A DNA stretch of 64,000 nucleotides from Pseudonocardia hydrocarbonoxydans (GTDB lineage: Bacteria > Actinomycetota > Actinomycetes > Mycobacteriales > Pseudonocardiaceae). Shown here piece after piece: positions 15,956-25,383 of the stretch. The stretch is from positions 62,001 to 126,000 of the forward strand of contig NZ_BJNG01000003.1 of assembly GCF_006539565.1 (NCBI RefSeq), written 5' to 3'. Numbering within the stretch: the stretch's first letter is position 1; the number at the start of each line of letters is the position of its first letter. The position numbers and the translations under genes were made by a program. The notes beneath the pieces are model-generated. The model was not told the DNA's origin. It was given only the letters and a program-made list of their open reading frames with translations, and searched no databases.

Positions 15956-16432
15956 TCATTCCCGCACCCGGAACATCTCGACGTGGTCGGGGCCGGGGAG
16001 CAGGGCCACGTCCTCGCCGGGGAGCAGGGGCAGGGCGCCGACCCTGCGGCCGCCCTCCTCCAGGGACCGCAGCGAGGTGGCGAGGGTGATGACGACCTGT
16101 CGGCGCAGCTCGGGCTGCCACAGGGCGAGCTGCCGGACCGAGCCGGGATGGGCCGCCATCGCCGGGATGATCCGCTCGCGCGCGGCCCGTCCCGCCGCGG
16201 CCACCACCTGCTCGCTCAGCGGCCCGGTGAACGTGATGACCTGCGCGGCGGTGGGGACGGCGTCGGGCTCGGTCAGGCCGCAGTCCTGCTGCACCTCGTA
16301 CGCCGACGGGTCGGCCGGGCGGTCGGGCGTCAGGTGCACGGTGAGGGTGACCGGGCCGCCGATCTGGTGCAGGACGAGGTCGGCGCCCGGGGCCGGGCCG
16401 GGCTCGCTGGAGCGGTGCAGGGTGGCGTACAC
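15956..16432 (-). CDS. hypothetical protein
   Basis: 158 residues starting with GTG. No family recognised with confidence. It has alternating strands (DLVLHQIGGPVTLTVHLTP) then VITFTGPLSEQVVAAAGRAARERI and a C-terminal acidic patch, loosely like ferredoxin-like ABM (monooxygenase) proteins. Codon use matches the neighbours. It lies 94 bases upstream of the AraC gene in the same direction and may be in one operon with it. Confidence 0.5.
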   Translation of the reverse strand: MYATLHRSSEPGPAPGADLVLHQIGGPVTLTVHLTPDRPADPSAYEVQQDCGLTEPDAVPTAAQVITFTGPLSEQVVAAAGRAARERIIPAMAAHPGSVRQLALWQPELRRQVVITLATSLRSLEEGGRRVGALPLLPGEDVALLPGPDHVEMFRVRE

Positions 16433-16532
16433 GGATCCTCCGGTTCGATCGCGGTGAGGTGCGACGACCGTGCCGGGCGGGGGACACCGCCGGGATCCGC
16501 GGAACCCCTCGGTCGCGGTACGGAACCCGGCC

Positions 16533-19298
16533 TCAGGCGTCGGTGTGGCCGTGGCGGGCGGCCCAGGCCGCGGCCTCGGTGCGGTTGCCGACGCCGAGCT
16601 TGCCGAGCACGTGGGTCACGTGGGTCTCGACGGTCCGCTCGGAGAGCACGAGCTCCTCGGCGATCTGCCGGTTGGTCCGCCCGCCGGCCAGCCGGGCGAG
16701 GACCTCGCGCTCGCGGGCGGTCAGCGGCACCGCGGAGCGCCGCGCGTCGCGCAGCCGCGACAGCACGTCCTGCGCGGCCGCCAGCGCGGGCGGCATCCCG
16801 AGCCGGCGGGCGGTGTCGGCGGCGCGGCGCGCCAGCCCCCCGGCCCGTTCCGGGTCGCGGTCGGCGAGCAGGCGGGCCAGCGCGGTCTCCGACAGCACCC
16901 GGTAGGGCAGGGCGCCGATGCGGTCCTCCATCGCCACGGCGTCGACGAGGCGGCGCTCGGCCTCCGCGGTGCGCCCCAGCGCGGCCGCGACGATGCCCAG
17001 CGCGCGGGAGACCGACCCGTCGCAGCGCACCGACCCCGAGCCGCCCGCCACGTAGTGGGCGGCGAACGGCGTCGCCAGCTCCACGGCGCGGGCGGCGGTG
17101 TCGTGGTCGTCGAACCGCACGGCCAGCTCGGCGGTGCGCACGACCGTGGTGAGCCAGCGGCCGTCGCGGCGCAGCCCGTCGAGCGCCTGGCGGAGCAGGT
17201 CGAGGAAGCGGTGGGCGCGGTCGACGTCGCCCGCGTCGAGGAGGCGGACACCGAGGTCGGCCCAGAAGATGGGCAGGCGGGCGGCGCCGATCCGTTCCCC
17301 GCGGTGGGCCAGCTCCCGTACCCGGGTGTGGTCGCCCTGCAGGTGGCGCAGCTCGCTGCGGAAGGCGCCGTCGATCCCGATCGCGCTGCGGTCACCGGTG
17401 CGCGCCGCCGCGGCGAGCGCGCGGTCGGCCTGGTCCTCGGCCTCGGGGAACCGCCCGGCGAGCAGGTACCGCGCGGCCCGCAGCCGGTGCGCGTGCCAGG
17501 CCGCCAGCGGCCAGCCCAGCCGTTCGGCGAGCGCGTCGAGGTGCGCCAGTTCGGAGTCGACGACCTCGACGGCGCCGAGCTGGAACGCCGCATCCACCCG
17601 CCACAGCCGGCCCCACAGCTCGTTGTCGGCCGGCCCGCCGTCCAGCGCCACCATCCGGGCCGCGATGGCCAGCCGCTCGGTGACCCCCGCCGGTCCGCTG
17701 ACGGCCTCCTGCCGGGCCCGCAGCGCGTCCGACAGCGCCGCGGGCGACCCGCTCTCCTCGGCCAGCCGCAGTGCCTCGGCGCTGTCGGCGTCGAGGTCGT
17801 CGTGCCCCAGGACCTCGGTGCGGGCCAGCGCGCGTTGGGCGAGCAGCCGCGCGCGGGCGGCCCGGTCGGCCGGGTCGACGGCCTGCAGGGCGATGTCGCA
17901 CAGCTCGACCAGGTCGGCGTTGTGCGGCCCGCTGATCCCGCGGACGACCAGCGCGGCACGGACCAGCGCGGCGGGACCGGGGCGCAGTGCCGCCGCCTCC
18001 CGGCAGCGCCGGACCGCCTCCTCGGGGCGCCCCGCGGCGAAGTCGGCCTCGGCCGCCTCCAGCAGCACCGCCGCCCGGACGGCCGGCTCGCCGCCGGGCA
18101 GCGCGAGCGCGGCGTCGAGCAGCGTCACCGCCCGGTCGAAGGCCGTCGCGGCGAGCGCCCCGGCCGCGGAGGTGCGGCAGGCGCGTACCGCGGCCGCGCG
18201 CCCCGCGGCGTCGGTGGCGGCCCGCAGCCGGTGGGTGACGGCCTCGCCCGGCAGCTCCCCGGCCTCGACGGCGTCGGCCAGGCGGGCGTGCCACCGCAGC
18301 CGGCGCGCGGCGGGCAGCCGGGCGTAGACGGCCTCGCGCAGCAGCGCGTGCGCCGGGGCGAAGGACAGCGGTCCCTCGGCCGCGAGCAGCCCGGCGGCGA
18401 CGCCGGTCTCCAGCCCGGCCAGTGCGGCGTCGCCCGGCTCGCCGGTCAGGACGGCCACGTGCTCGGGCGAGCAGCCGGTGCCGGCCACCGCGGCCACCTC
18501 GACGGCGAGCCGGGCGGCCGGGTCGAGCCTGGCCAGCCGGGCGGCGGTGCCGTCGGCGAGATCGTCGGGCACCCCGAGCGGCCACGACCCGTCCGCGGGG
18601 GCCGGGGTACCGGCACGTCCGGCGTCGAGCAGGGTGGTGAGCAGGGACCCGACCTGCAGCGGGTTGCCCGAGCCGGCCCGCGCCAGCACCGCGGCCCAGG
18701 ACGGGTGGGCGTCGGCGGGCAGCAGCGCGGCGACGTCGTGGACGGTCCACGGGCGCAGCGTCACCGTGCGGGTGCCGCCGTGGCGGCGCAGCTCGGTGAG
18801 GGTGTCGCGCAGGGCCGGTCCCTGTTCGGTGGACCGGTAGGTGCCGACGACCACCAGACCGGGGCGGCCCACGGCCAGGCGCAGCAGGTGCAGGGTGGCC
18901 TCGTCGGCCCAGTGCAGGTCCTCCAGCACGACGACGAGCCCGGTGTCCGCCGTCGAGCGGACCAGGCCGTCGAGCACCGCCTCGAAGGCCAGCGTGCGCG
19001 CGGCCCTGGCCAGCGACGGGACGTCGGCGGGACGGGGGTCCTCGGCGTCGAGCGCGGCGCGCTCGGGCCGCCCGGCGAGCACCTGCAGCCACGGCCACAG
19101 GGGCGGCGCCCCCTCGTCGGGATCGGCCCGCCCGGCCAGCACCGGGCACCGGGCGCCCGCCACCAGCTCGGTGGCCAACCGGGTCTTGCCGATCCCCGGC
19201 TCGCCGCCGACCAGCAGCACCGCGGGACCGCCGCCGTCGAGCTCGGCACGCAGCTCGGCGAGCGGCTCGGCGCGGCCGACCAGTGGCCAGGGGGACAT
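16533..19298 (-). CDS. LAL-type LuxR transcriptional regulator with AAA/STAND ATPase
   Basis: 921-residue large ATP-binding LuxR regulator. The N-terminal ATPase shows Walker [10 protein letters not shown] (31-39) and a Walker B-like [14 protein letters not shown]; a long TPR-like helical region follows, and the C-terminal about 60 residues are a LuxR helix-turn-helix ([20 protein letters not shown], then [18 protein letters not shown]). Such proteins switch on secondary metabolism or sugar genes after binding an inducer. Start ATG at 19298 begins MSPWPLVGR, the family norm; an in-frame start 12 codons upstream exists. Target genes unknown. Confidence 0.9.
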   Translation of the reverse strand: MSPWPLVGRAEPLAELRAELDGGGPAVLLVGGEPGIGKTRLATELVAGARCPVLAGRADPDEGAPPLWPWLQVLAGRPERAALDAEDPRPADVPSLARAARTLAFEAVLDGLVRSTADTGLVVVLEDLHWADEATLHLLRLAVGRPGLVVVGTYRSTEQGPALRDTLTELRRHGGTRTVTLRPWTVHDVAALLPADAHPSWAAVLARAGSGNPLQVGSLLTTLLDAGRAGTPAPADGSWPLGVPDDLADGTAARLARLDPAARLAVEVAAVAGTGCSPEHVAVLTGEPGDAALAGLETGVAAGLLAAEGPLSFAPAHALLREAVYARLPAARRLRWHARLADAVEAGELPGEAVTHRLRAATDAAGRAAAVRACRTSAAGALAATAFDRAVTLLDAALALPGGEPAVRAAVLLEAAEADFAAGRPEEAVRRCREAAALRPGPAALVRAALVVRGISGPHNADLVELCDIALQAVDPADRAARARLLAQRALARTEVLGHDDLDADSAEALRLAEESGSPAALSDALRARQEAVSGPAGVTERLAIAARMVALDGGPADNELWGRLWRVDAAFQLGAVEVVDSELAHLDALAERLGWPLAAWHAHRLRAARYLLAGRFPEAEDQADRALAAAARTGDRSAIGIDGAFRSELRHLQGDHTRVRELAHRGERIGAARLPIFWADLGVRLLDAGDVDRAHRFLDLLRQALDGLRRDGRWLTTVVRTAELAVRFDDHDTAARAVELATPFAAHYVAGGSGSVRCDGSVSRALGIVAAALGRTAEAERRLVDAVAMEDRIGALPYRVLSETALARLLADRDPERAGGLARRAADTARRLGMPPALAAAQDVLSRLRDARRSAVPLTAREREVLARLAGGRTNRQIAEELVLSERTVETHVTHVLGKLGVGNRTEAAAWAARHGHTDA

Positions 19299-19350
19299 TC
19301 GGGGATTCTGGGGCACCGCGGCCCCCGCCGTCACGGGCCGGGACGCACCG

Positions 19351-19379
19351 CGGCCCCCGGCGCGGGGCGCCGGGGGCCG
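19351..19379 (-). terminator. hairpin terminator of the YceI gene
   Basis: A 13-bp GC hairpin (19351-19363 with 19367-19379, loop GGG) lies about 47 bases beyond the YceI stop and before the start of the LAL regulator, in the spacer 19299-19425. It has no T-tract. Confidence 0.65.
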
Positions 19380-19395
19380 TCGGGGAGCGGTGGAC

Positions 19396-19435
19396 TCAGG
19401 AGGTGCCCTGTCAGGAGGTGCCCTGTCAGGAGGTG
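19396..19435. repeat. 15-bp tandem repeat giving three in-frame stops
   Basis: The unit TCAGGAGGTGCCCTG occurs twice (19396-19410, 19411-19425) and a third, partial copy (19426-19435) forms the actual YceI stop region. Because the unit is 15 bases, each copy would encode Thr-Ser-stop in the YceI frame, giving three successive in-frame stop codons. It looks like recent slippage at the gene's end. Confidence 0.85.
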
Positions 19436-19989
19436 CGCAGCACGCCCTGGATCTCCAGGGTGATCTGCACCTTCTCGCTGACGACGACGCCGCCGCCGTC
19501 GAGCGGCATGGCGATGTCGACGCCGAAGTCGCTGCGGTTGATGCTGGTGGTGGCGGTGAAGCCGGCGCGGGTGCCGCCGTAGGCGTCGGGGCCGAAGCCG
19601 CCGACCTCCACGGCCAGGGTGACGGGCCGGGTGACGCCCTTGACGGTCAGCTCGCCGTCGACGGCCAGGTCGTCGCCGTCCTGGCGCACGGCGGTGGAGG
19701 TGAAGCTCCACGTCGGGTGGTTCTCGACGTCGAAGAAGTCGGCGGAGCGGACGTGGCCGTCGCGCTGGGCGTTGGCGGTGTCGATCGAGGTGGCGTCGAT
19801 CTCGACCTGGACACCCGATGCGGTGACGTCGTCGGCGGTGGTGATCGTGCCGGAGAATCCGGTGAACCGGCCGCGTACCTTGCTGACCATCATGTGGCGG
19901 ACGGTGAAGGAGACCTCCGAGTGCACCGGGTCGATGTCCCAGGTGCCGGCGATGTAGCCGGGGATCTGCGTCTGTGCTGCCGTGGTCAT
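19426..19989 (-). CDS. YceI family lipocalin-like protein
   Basis: 187 residues with the YceI fold, a lipid- or polyisoprenoid-binding beta-barrel. Family features are [20 protein letters not shown] near the start, [13 protein letters not shown], and the SFTSTAVRQ...[12 protein letters not shown] strands. No signal peptide is visible, so it is probably cytosolic. It is divergent from a MarR gene, with a palindromic operator between them, so MarR probably controls it. Confidence 0.92.
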   Translation of the reverse strand: MTTAAQTQIPGYIAGTWDIDPVHSEVSFTVRHMMVSKVRGRFTGFSGTITTADDVTASGVQVEIDATSIDTANAQRDGHVRSADFFDVENHPTWSFTSTAVRQDGDDLAVDGELTVKGVTRPVTLAVEVGGFGPDAYGGTRAGFTATTSINRSDFGVDIAMPLDGGGVVVSEKVQITLEIQGVLRTS

Positions 19990-20047
19990 CGAAGCCTCCG
20001 TGTTTTGTTGAACTCTCAGGTGTTGAGGGTGACGATAGTTGAAACGG

Positions 20048-20061
20048 GTTGAGAGCTCAAC
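20048..20061. promoter_or_regulatory. putative MarR operator GTTGAG-AG-CTCAAC
   Basis: A 14-base near-perfect palindrome with 6-base arms lies 18 bases ahead of marR and 58 bases ahead of the divergent yceI gene. Further GTTGA half-sites occur nearby (around 20007-20045). The arrangement fits an autoregulating MarR repressor. Confidence 0.6.
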
Positions 20062-20079
20062 TATTCCGGGGAGGGTGTC

Positions 20080-20577
20080 GTGGAGGACACACGGTGGCTC
20101 AGCGACGAGGAGCAGCGCACCTGGCGCAGCTTCCTCACGGCCAGCCGGCTGCTGTGGGACCGCGTCGAGCGTCAGCTCCAGCAGGGTGCGGGGCTGCCGC
20201 ACGCCTACTACGAGATCCTCGCGCGGCTGTCCGAGGCACCGGACCGGACGCTGCGGATGAGCCAGCTCGCCTCGACGTCGCTGTCCTCGCGCAGCCGGCT
20301 CTCGCACGCCGTCGCGCGCCTGGAGGAGGCCGGCTACGTGCAGCGCAGGCCGTGCCCGTCGGACCGGCGGGGGCAGCTCGCCTCGCTCACCGAGGCCGGG
20401 ATGGAGCGGTTGCGGGAGGCGGCGCCCGGGCACGTCGAGGAGGTCCGCGAGCTGCTGTTCGACCGGCTCACCCCGGAGCAGCAGGCCGCGTTGCGCGAGA
20501 TCAGCGACGTGCTGACCGCACACCTCTCGCCGCAGCCGCTGTGGCCCGCGGCGGTCGACTCGGCCGCGGACGAGTGA
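20080..20577 (+). CDS. MarR-family transcriptional regulator
   Basis: 165 residues, winged helix. The recognition region is LRMSQLASTSLSSRSRLSHAV followed by the wing VQRRPCPSDRRGQLASLTEAG, the MarR DxRG-type signature. Start GTG. It is expected to dimerise and repress itself and the divergent YceI gene through the palindrome at 20048-20061; ligand unknown. Confidence 0.92.
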   Translation: MEDTRWLSDEEQRTWRSFLTASRLLWDRVERQLQQGAGLPHAYYEILARLSEAPDRTLRMSQLASTSLSSRSRLSHAVARLEEAGYVQRRPCPSDRRGQLASLTEAGMERLREAAPGHVEEVRELLFDRLTPEQQAALREISDVLTAHLSPQPLWPAAVDSAADE

Positions 20578-20608
20578 CCGGCCCTCCCGCGGGGCGGGAG
20601 GGCCGGTC
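20576..20608. terminator. bidirectional hairpin between marR and adh
   Basis: A perfect 15-bp stem (20576-20590 with 20594-20608), loop GGG, begins within the marR stop codon and lies just before the stop of the convergent dehydrogenase gene. It can serve both genes. Confidence 0.75.
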
Positions 20609-20619
20609 GTCCGTGCGGG

Positions 20620-21687
20620 TCAGGGGAAGGTGATCAGCGGCTTGACGATGCCGTCGGCCTTGGTCGTCATCATCTCGAACGCCTCGCCGATGCGGTCGAA
20701 GCCGAAGGTGTGCGTCGTCATCGGGGTGGGGTCGATGCGCCCGGACTCCAGCAGGCGCAGCAGCCGCTTCATCCGCTCGCTGCCGCCGGGGCACAGGCCG
20801 GTGTGGATGGCCTTGTCGTTCATGCCGAGCCCGAACGCGTCGAGCGGGAGCTGCAGCGGGGCCGGGTTCTCCCCGTGGTACCCGATGTTGGACACCCGCC
20901 CGCCGGCCTTGGTGACGCGCAGGCACGCCTCGAAGGTCTGCGGGAAGCCGAACGCCTCGATGGCCGCGTCGGTGCCCTCGCCGTTGGTCAGGTCCATGAT
21001 CTGTTCGACCGGGTCGCCCGCGGTGAAGTCGACGATGTCGGTGGCGCCGAACCGCTTGGCCAGGGCCTGCCGTTCGGGCCGGGACTCGACGGCGATGATC
21101 CGCCCGGCGCCCATCAGGTGCGCGCCCATCGTGGCGCACAGCCCGACCGGCCCCTGCGCGAAGACCGCGACGGTCTCGCCGAACTGCAGGTAGGCGTGCT
21201 CGGCGCCCATGAACCCGGTGGTGAGCATGTCGCAGCAGTACGCGGCCTGCTCGTCGCTGATCGACTCCGGGATCGGGGTGAGGTTGGCCGCCGCGGCGGG
21301 CACCACGAAGTACTCGGCCATGTTGCCGTCCATCTGGACGGTGTACTTGTAGCCGCCCAGCGGGCCGCCGCACTGGCTGGTGAAGCCGCGCTGGCAGGCC
21401 GAACACCGGTAGCAGGGCGTCACCGCGCAGACGACGACCCGCTGGCCCTCCTCGAAGCCGGTGACGGCCGACCCGAGCTTGTGGATGACCCCGACCGACT
21501 CGTGGCCCAGCGTGCGCCCGTCGGGCACCGGCAGCGCGCCCTTGACGGTGTGGACGTCGGAGGTGCAGATCAGGGCCGCGGTCGTGTGGACGATCGCCTC
21601 CTCGGGTCCGGGGTCCGGGATCGGCTTCTCCACCACCTCGGTGGCACCGACAGTCTTGATCACGAACGACTTCATGGTCTCCGGCAT
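20620..21687 (-). CDS. zinc-dependent secondary alcohol (isopropanol-type) dehydrogenase
   Basis: 355 residues of the medium-chain dehydrogenase family, closest by eye to Clostridium beijerinckii-type secondary alcohol dehydrogenase. Catalytic zinc ligands are Cys in [10 protein letters not shown] in LGHESVG and Asp in [15 protein letters not shown]. The cofactor fold is [16 protein letters not shown], followed by VESRPERQ, whose Ser-Arg pair suggests NADP(H). Unlike the clostridial enzyme it also has a four-Cys structural zinc loop ([15 protein letters not shown]). Start is ATG 21687 (MPETMK) or 21675. Its upstream region carries inverted repeats. Confidence 0.88.
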   Translation of the reverse strand: MPETMKSFVIKTVGATEVVEKPIPDPGPEEAIVHTTAALICTSDVHTVKGALPVPDGRTLGHESVGVIHKLGSAVTGFEEGQRVVVCAVTPCYRCSACQRGFTSQCGGPLGGYKYTVQMDGNMAEYFVVPAAAANLTPIPESISDEQAAYCCDMLTTGFMGAEHAYLQFGETVAVFAQGPVGLCATMGAHLMGAGRIIAVESRPERQALAKRFGATDIVDFTAGDPVEQIMDLTNGEGTDAAIEAFGFPQTFEACLRVTKAGGRVSNIGYHGENPAPLQLPLDAFGLGMNDKAIHTGLCPGGSERMKRLLRLLESGRIDPTPMTTHTFGFDRIGEAFEMMTTKADGIVKPLITFP

Positions 21688-21718
21688 CGAGAGCTGCCCC
21701 CTTCGGGCTCGGGTCCCC

Positions 21719-21770
21719 CGATCATGCAACGACGTGCATGTGATGCCGGTCTCATCGTGGAACATGATCG
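21719..21770. promoter_or_regulatory. nested inverted repeats between adh and dop
   Basis: Two inverted repeats overlap: CATGCA-N6-TGCATG (21723-21740) and CGATCATG (21719-21726) with CATGATCG (21763-21770). They lie 32-83 bases upstream of the adh start, so they look like operator sites for the dehydrogenase rather than for dop. No regulator gene is adjacent. Confidence 0.55.
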
Positions 21771-21806
21771 GCCGCCGCGCGCCGGTGGTTCGCGGCGCCC
21801 GCCGGA

Positions 21807-21812
21807 TAGGCT
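21807..21812 (+). promoter_or_regulatory. leaderless-type -10 box (TAGGCT) for dop
   Basis: TAGGCT fits TANNNT and is followed after 6 bases by ATG at 21819, the spacing that makes that ATG the expected transcript 5' end. Confidence 0.5.
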
Positions 21813-21818
21813 CGCCGC

Positions 21819-21845
21819 ATGAGTGCGTCGAAGGCCTGCCCGTGA
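21819..21845 (+). CDS. eight-codon micro-ORF overlapping the dop start
   Basis: ATG at 21819 opens the [11 protein letters not shown], whose TGA (21843-21845) overlaps the dop GTG (21842-21844) as GTGA. The ATG lies 6 bases behind a -10 box, so it would be translated leaderless and hand ribosomes to dop by termination-reinitiation. This explains how dop, which has no good Shine-Dalgarno, could start at that GTG. The peptide itself probably has no function. Confidence 0.45.
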   Translation: MSASKACP

Positions 21846-23347
21846 CGGCCCGCCGGATCATGGGCACCGAGATCGAGTACGGCATCTCCGTCCCCGGCGA
21901 CCCCACCGCCAACCCCGTCATCACCTCCACGCAGGTGGTCCTGGCCTACGCCGCGGCGGCCGACATCCCGCGGTCGCGCCGCGCCCGGTGGGACTACGAG
22001 GTCGAGTCGCCGCTGCGCGACGCGCGCGGCTTCGACCTGTCCGCGCCCACGATGCACAACCCGGTCGACTCCGAGCTCGACGACCTCGGCGCGGCCAACG
22101 TCATCCTCACCAACGGGGCGCGGCTCTACGTCGACCACGCGCACCCCGAGTTCTCCACCCCCGAGGTCACGACCCCGCGCGACGTCGTGGTCTGGGACAA
22201 GGCGGGGGAGCGGGTGATGGAGGAGGCCGCCATGCGCGCCGCCACCGTGCCCGGGGCGCCGCGGATTCAGCTCTACAAGAACAACGTCGACGGCAAGGGC
22301 GCCAGCTACGGCTCCCACGAGAACTACCTGATGGCCCGCTCCACGACGTTCCCCGCGATCGTCTCCGGGCTCACGCCGTTCTTCGTGACCCGCCAGGTCG
22401 TCTGCGGGGCGGGGCGGGTGGGACGCGGGGCCTCCGGCGACGAGACCGGCTACCAGCTGGCCCAGCGCAGCGACTACATCGAGGTCGAGGTCGGGCTGGA
22501 GACCACGCTCAAGCGCGGCATCATCAACACCCGCGACGAGCCGCACGCCGACGCCGACAAGTACCGCCGCCTGCACGTCATCATCGGTGACGCGAACATG
22601 AGCGAGTACTCCACGCTGCTCAAGGTCGGCACCGCGGCGATCGTCCTGGACATGATCGAGAAGGGCGTGCGGTTCGACGAGCTGCGCCTGGCCGAGCCGG
22701 TCCGCTCGGTGCACCGGATCAGCCACGACCCGACGCTCAAGACCACCGTCGAGCTCGCCGACGGCCGGCGGATGACCGGGCTCGACGTGCAGCAGGCCTA
22801 CTTCGAGAAGGCCCGCGCGCACCTCGGCGACAGCCCCGACGAGGCCACCGCGGAGGTCATGCAGATCTGGGGCGAGGTGCTCGACGACCTGGCCCGCGAC
22901 CCGATGAGCACCGCCGACCGCCTGGACTGGACGGCCAAGCTGCGGCTGCTGGAGGGCTACCGCGAGCGCGACGGGCTCACCTGGGACGCCCCCCGGTTGC
23001 ACCTGGTCGACCTGCAGTACACCGACGTGCGGATGGCCAAGGGCCTCTACAACCGGCTCGTCGCGCGCGGCTCGATCAAGCGGCTGGTGTCCGAGGACGA
23101 CGTGACCGCCGCGATGACGGCGCCGCCGCACGACACCCGGGCCTACTTCCGCGGGCGCTGCCTGGAGCGCTACCCGGCCGAGGTCGCCGCGGCCTCGTGG
23201 GACTCGGTGATCTTCGACCTGGGCCGCGAGTCCCTGGTCCGCATCCCCACCCTGGAACCGCTGCGCGGCACCCGTTCGCACGTCGGCGAGCTGATCGACA
23301 ACTCCCGCACGGCCGAGGAGCTGGTGGAGGCGCTCACCCGCGGCTGA
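21842..23347 (+). CDS. dop: depupylase / deamidase of Pup
   Basis: Dop removes Pup from substrates and, where Pup ends in Gln, deamidates it. The 501-residue glutamine-synthetase-like protein has the ATP/Mg site GTEIEYG (Glu10, Glu12), the nucleophile-region Asp98 in [14 protein letters not shown], the [14 protein letters not shown] segment ([15 protein letters not shown]) and the [15 protein letters not shown] motif shared with PafA. The GTG start puts the mature N-terminus at [10 protein letters not shown], matching mycobacterial Dop; another ATG lies at 21860. pup follows 85 bases later. Confidence 0.97.
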   Translation: MTARRIMGTEIEYGISVPGDPTANPVITSTQVVLAYAAAADIPRSRRARWDYEVESPLRDARGFDLSAPTMHNPVDSELDDLGAANVILTNGARLYVDHAHPEFSTPEVTTPRDVVVWDKAGERVMEEAAMRAATVPGAPRIQLYKNNVDGKGASYGSHENYLMARSTTFPAIVSGLTPFFVTRQVVCGAGRVGRGASGDETGYQLAQRSDYIEVEVGLETTLKRGIINTRDEPHADADKYRRLHVIIGDANMSEYSTLLKVGTAAIVLDMIEKGVRFDELRLAEPVRSVHRISHDPTLKTTVELADGRRMTGLDVQQAYFEKARAHLGDSPDEATAEVMQIWGEVLDDLARDPMSTADRLDWTAKLRLLEGYRERDGLTWDAPRLHLVDLQYTDVRMAKGLYNRLVARGSIKRLVSEDDVTAAMTAPPHDTRAYFRGRCLERYPAEVAAASWDSVIFDLGRESLVRIPTLEPLRGTRSHVGELIDNSRTAEELVEALTRG

Positions 23348-23394
23348 CCGGCATCGCGCCGGGCGGATCACGGACTTTCGTCGGTCCGCTGGGA

Positions 23395-23400
23395 TAGGGT
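23395..23400 (+). promoter_or_regulatory. candidate pup-prcBA promoter -10 (TAGGGT)
   Basis: TAGGGT (TANNNT) lies 32 bases before the pup ATG, which has its own GGGAGG site at 23423-23428. It would give a short leader for pup-prcB-prcA independent of dop. The -35 is weak. Confidence 0.4.
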
Positions 23401-23432
23401 TTCACCAGCACGACCTATCGACGGGAGGCGTC

Positions 23433-23630
23433 ATGTCGCAGGAGCAGACCAAGCGTCAGGGTGGCGGCGGCGGGGACGACGACGAGGGCGCCGACGCCGC
23501 GGCGGCCGGCCAGGAGCGGCGCGAGAAGCTCGGCGAGGACGTCGACACGATCCTCGACGAGATCGACGACGTCCTGGAGGAGAACGCCGAGGACTTCGTC
23601 CGCGCCTACGTCCAGAAGGGCGGCGAGTAG
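23433..23630 (+). CDS. pup: prokaryotic ubiquitin-like protein Pup
   Basis: 65 residues. Pup is ligated through its C-terminal Glu to lysines of proteins bound for the proteasome. The N-terminus is a Gly/Asp-rich disordered stretch; the C-terminal half ([20 protein letters not shown] onward) is the helix-prone Mpa- and PafA-binding region, and the protein ends YVQKGGE. The last codon is GAG, so the terminus is Glu, not the Gln of M. tuberculosis; deamidation by Dop is not needed. prcB follows after 74 bases. Confidence 0.98.
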   Translation: MSQEQTKRQGGGGGDDDEGADAAAAGQERREKLGEDVDTILDEIDDVLEENAEDFVRAYVQKGGE

Positions 23631-23704
23631 CCGGTCCCGGCTCTCCCGTCCACCCGTACGACCGCACGAGCAGTACCCGCACGAGGAGAGGCGCAGACCT
23701 GATC

Positions 23705-24559
23705 ATGTCGTTCCCCGACCCGGGGCGTCGCGCCCCCGTCGGGCTGGACGCGTACCTCGCGCCCGGCCCGTCCTCCTTCACCGACTTCGTCACCGCCCAC
23801 GCGCCGCACCTGCTCCCCTCCGCGGTGCCCGTCGGTGGTGCCGCGGGCGCGGCGCCCGCGGTGCCGCACGGCACCACCATCGTCGCGCTCGTGTTCTCCG
23901 GCGGCGTCGTCATCGCCGGCGACCGCCGCGCCACCCAGGGCAACGTGATCGCCCAGCGCGACATCGAGAAGGTCTTCGTCACCGACTCCCACTCCGCCGT
24001 CGGCATCGCCGGGTCGGCGGGCATCGCGCTGGAGATGGTGCGCCTGTTCACCGTCGAGCTGGAGCACTACGAGAAGATCGAGGGCACCACGCTGTCGCTG
24101 GACGGCAAGGCCAACAAGCTGGCCGCGATGGTGCGCGCCAACCTCGGCGCGGCGATGCAGGGGTTCGTGGTCGTGCCGCTGTTCGCCGGGTACGACATCG
24201 ACGCCCCCGACCCGTCGACGGCCGGCCGGATCGTCACCTACGACGCCACCGGCGGCCGCTACGACGAGCTGCTCGGCTACCACGCCGTCGGGTCGGGATC
24301 GGTGTTCGCGAAGTCGGCGCTCAAGAAGCGCCACCGCGTGGACGCCGACCTGCCCACCACCGTGCGTACCGCGATCGAGGCGCTCTACGACGCCGCCGAC
24401 GACGACTCCGCCACCGGTGGGCCCGACCTCACCCGCAAGCTCTACCCGATCGTCGTGTCGATCACCGGTCCGGAGGGCGCGATCCGCCGCCCGGAGACCG
24501 AGATCGCCGAGGTCGTCGCCCAGGTCGTCGCCGGCCGCACCGAGAACCCCGGAGGCTGA
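23705..24559 (+). CDS. prcB: 20S proteasome beta subunit (proteolytic)
   Basis: 284 residues including a 56-residue propeptide. Autocleavage at HG-TTIVAL exposes Thr57 as the catalytic nucleophile; Asp and Lys partners lie in GDRRAT and [22 protein letters not shown] and the [12 protein letters not shown] segment near the C-terminal part are conserved. It builds the inner two rings of the barrel. ATG start; the prcA start follows the stop by 4 bases. Confidence 0.98.
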   Translation: MSFPDPGRRAPVGLDAYLAPGPSSFTDFVTAHAPHLLPSAVPVGGAAGAAPAVPHGTTIVALVFSGGVVIAGDRRATQGNVIAQRDIEKVFVTDSHSAVGIAGSAGIALEMVRLFTVELEHYEKIEGTTLSLDGKANKLAAMVRANLGAAMQGFVVVPLFAGYDIDAPDPSTAGRIVTYDATGGRYDELLGYHAVGSGSVFAKSALKKRHRVDADLPTTVRTAIEALYDAADDDSATGGPDLTRKLYPIVVSITGPEGAIRRPETEIAEVVAQVVAGRTENPGG

Positions 24560-24563
24560 CCCC

Positions 24564-25373
24564 ATGACGATGCCGTTCTACTCGTCGGTCGACCAGCTGC
24601 TGCGCGACCGCTCCGAGCTCGCCCGCAAGGGCATCGCCCGCGGCCGCAGCGTCGTGGTCCTCACCTTCACCGACGGCGTGCTGTTCGTGGCGGAGAACCG
24701 GTCCACCGCACTGCACAAGGTCTCCGAGATCTACGACCGCATCGGCTTCGCCGCGGTCGGGCGCTACAACGAGTTCGAGACGCTGCGCAACGCCGGGGTC
24801 CGGATGGCGGACGTCCGCGGCTACACCTACGACCGCCGCGACGTCACCGGGCGGATGCTGGCCAACACCTACGCCCAGGTGCTGGGCACCTCGTTCGTCG
24901 AGCAGCAGAAGCCCTACGAGGTGGAGCTGTGCCTGGCCGAGGTCGGGGCCACCGCCGAGACCGACCAGCTCTACCGCATCACCTACGACGGCTCCATCAC
25001 CGACGAGCCGCAGTTCGTCGTCATGGGCGGCACCACCGAGCCGATCAGCGCGAAGCTCAAGGAGACCTACCGGCCAGGGCTCCCGCTCACCGAGGCCATC
25101 GCGCACGCCGTCGAGGCACTGCAGGCCAGCAGCTCCACGGCCGGCAACGGCACCGCCCAGCCCGCGGTGCTCGGCGTCCGCGCGCTGGAGGTGGCGGTGC
25201 TCGACCGCGGCCGGCCGCGCCGGTCGTTCCGGCGGATCACCGGCTCGGCCCTGCGCGAGCTGCTGCCCGAGGCCAACCGCGCCGTCGACGCCCCCGAAGG
25301 TTCCGGTGACGTGGGCGGCGACGCGAGCCCGGTCGTCCCGGAGAACGACGTGCCGGAGGGCGGCCCGTCCTGA
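24564..25373 (+). CDS. prcA: 20S proteasome alpha subunit
   Basis: 269 residues. PrcA forms the outer rings and the gate opened by Mpa's GQYL tail. The N-terminal gate sequence is [20 protein letters not shown]; the core shows [40 protein letters not shown] and a well-conserved [19 protein letters not shown] segment. The last about 30 residues are a variable acidic tail. GGAGG lies about 10 bases ahead of the ATG, inside the end of prcB. Confidence 0.98.
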   Translation: MTMPFYSSVDQLLRDRSELARKGIARGRSVVVLTFTDGVLFVAENRSTALHKVSEIYDRIGFAAVGRYNEFETLRNAGVRMADVRGYTYDRRDVTGRMLANTYAQVLGTSFVEQQKPYEVELCLAEVGATAETDQLYRITYDGSITDEPQFVVMGGTTEPISAKLKETYRPGLPLTEAIAHAVEALQASSSTAGNGTAQPAVLGVRALEVAVLDRGRPRRSFRRITGSALRELLPEANRAVDAPEGSGDVGGDASPVVPENDVPEGGPS

Positions 25374-25383
25374 CGAGCGCCCG

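Noticed and set aside
15792..15959. 56-codon ORF starting at the ATGA overlap after the 158-residue gene (MSVLVLLMARRYLPPP)
   Set aside because: Coupled start but Pro/Arg/Ser-rich product that runs into the AraC gene in another frame; no conserved feature.
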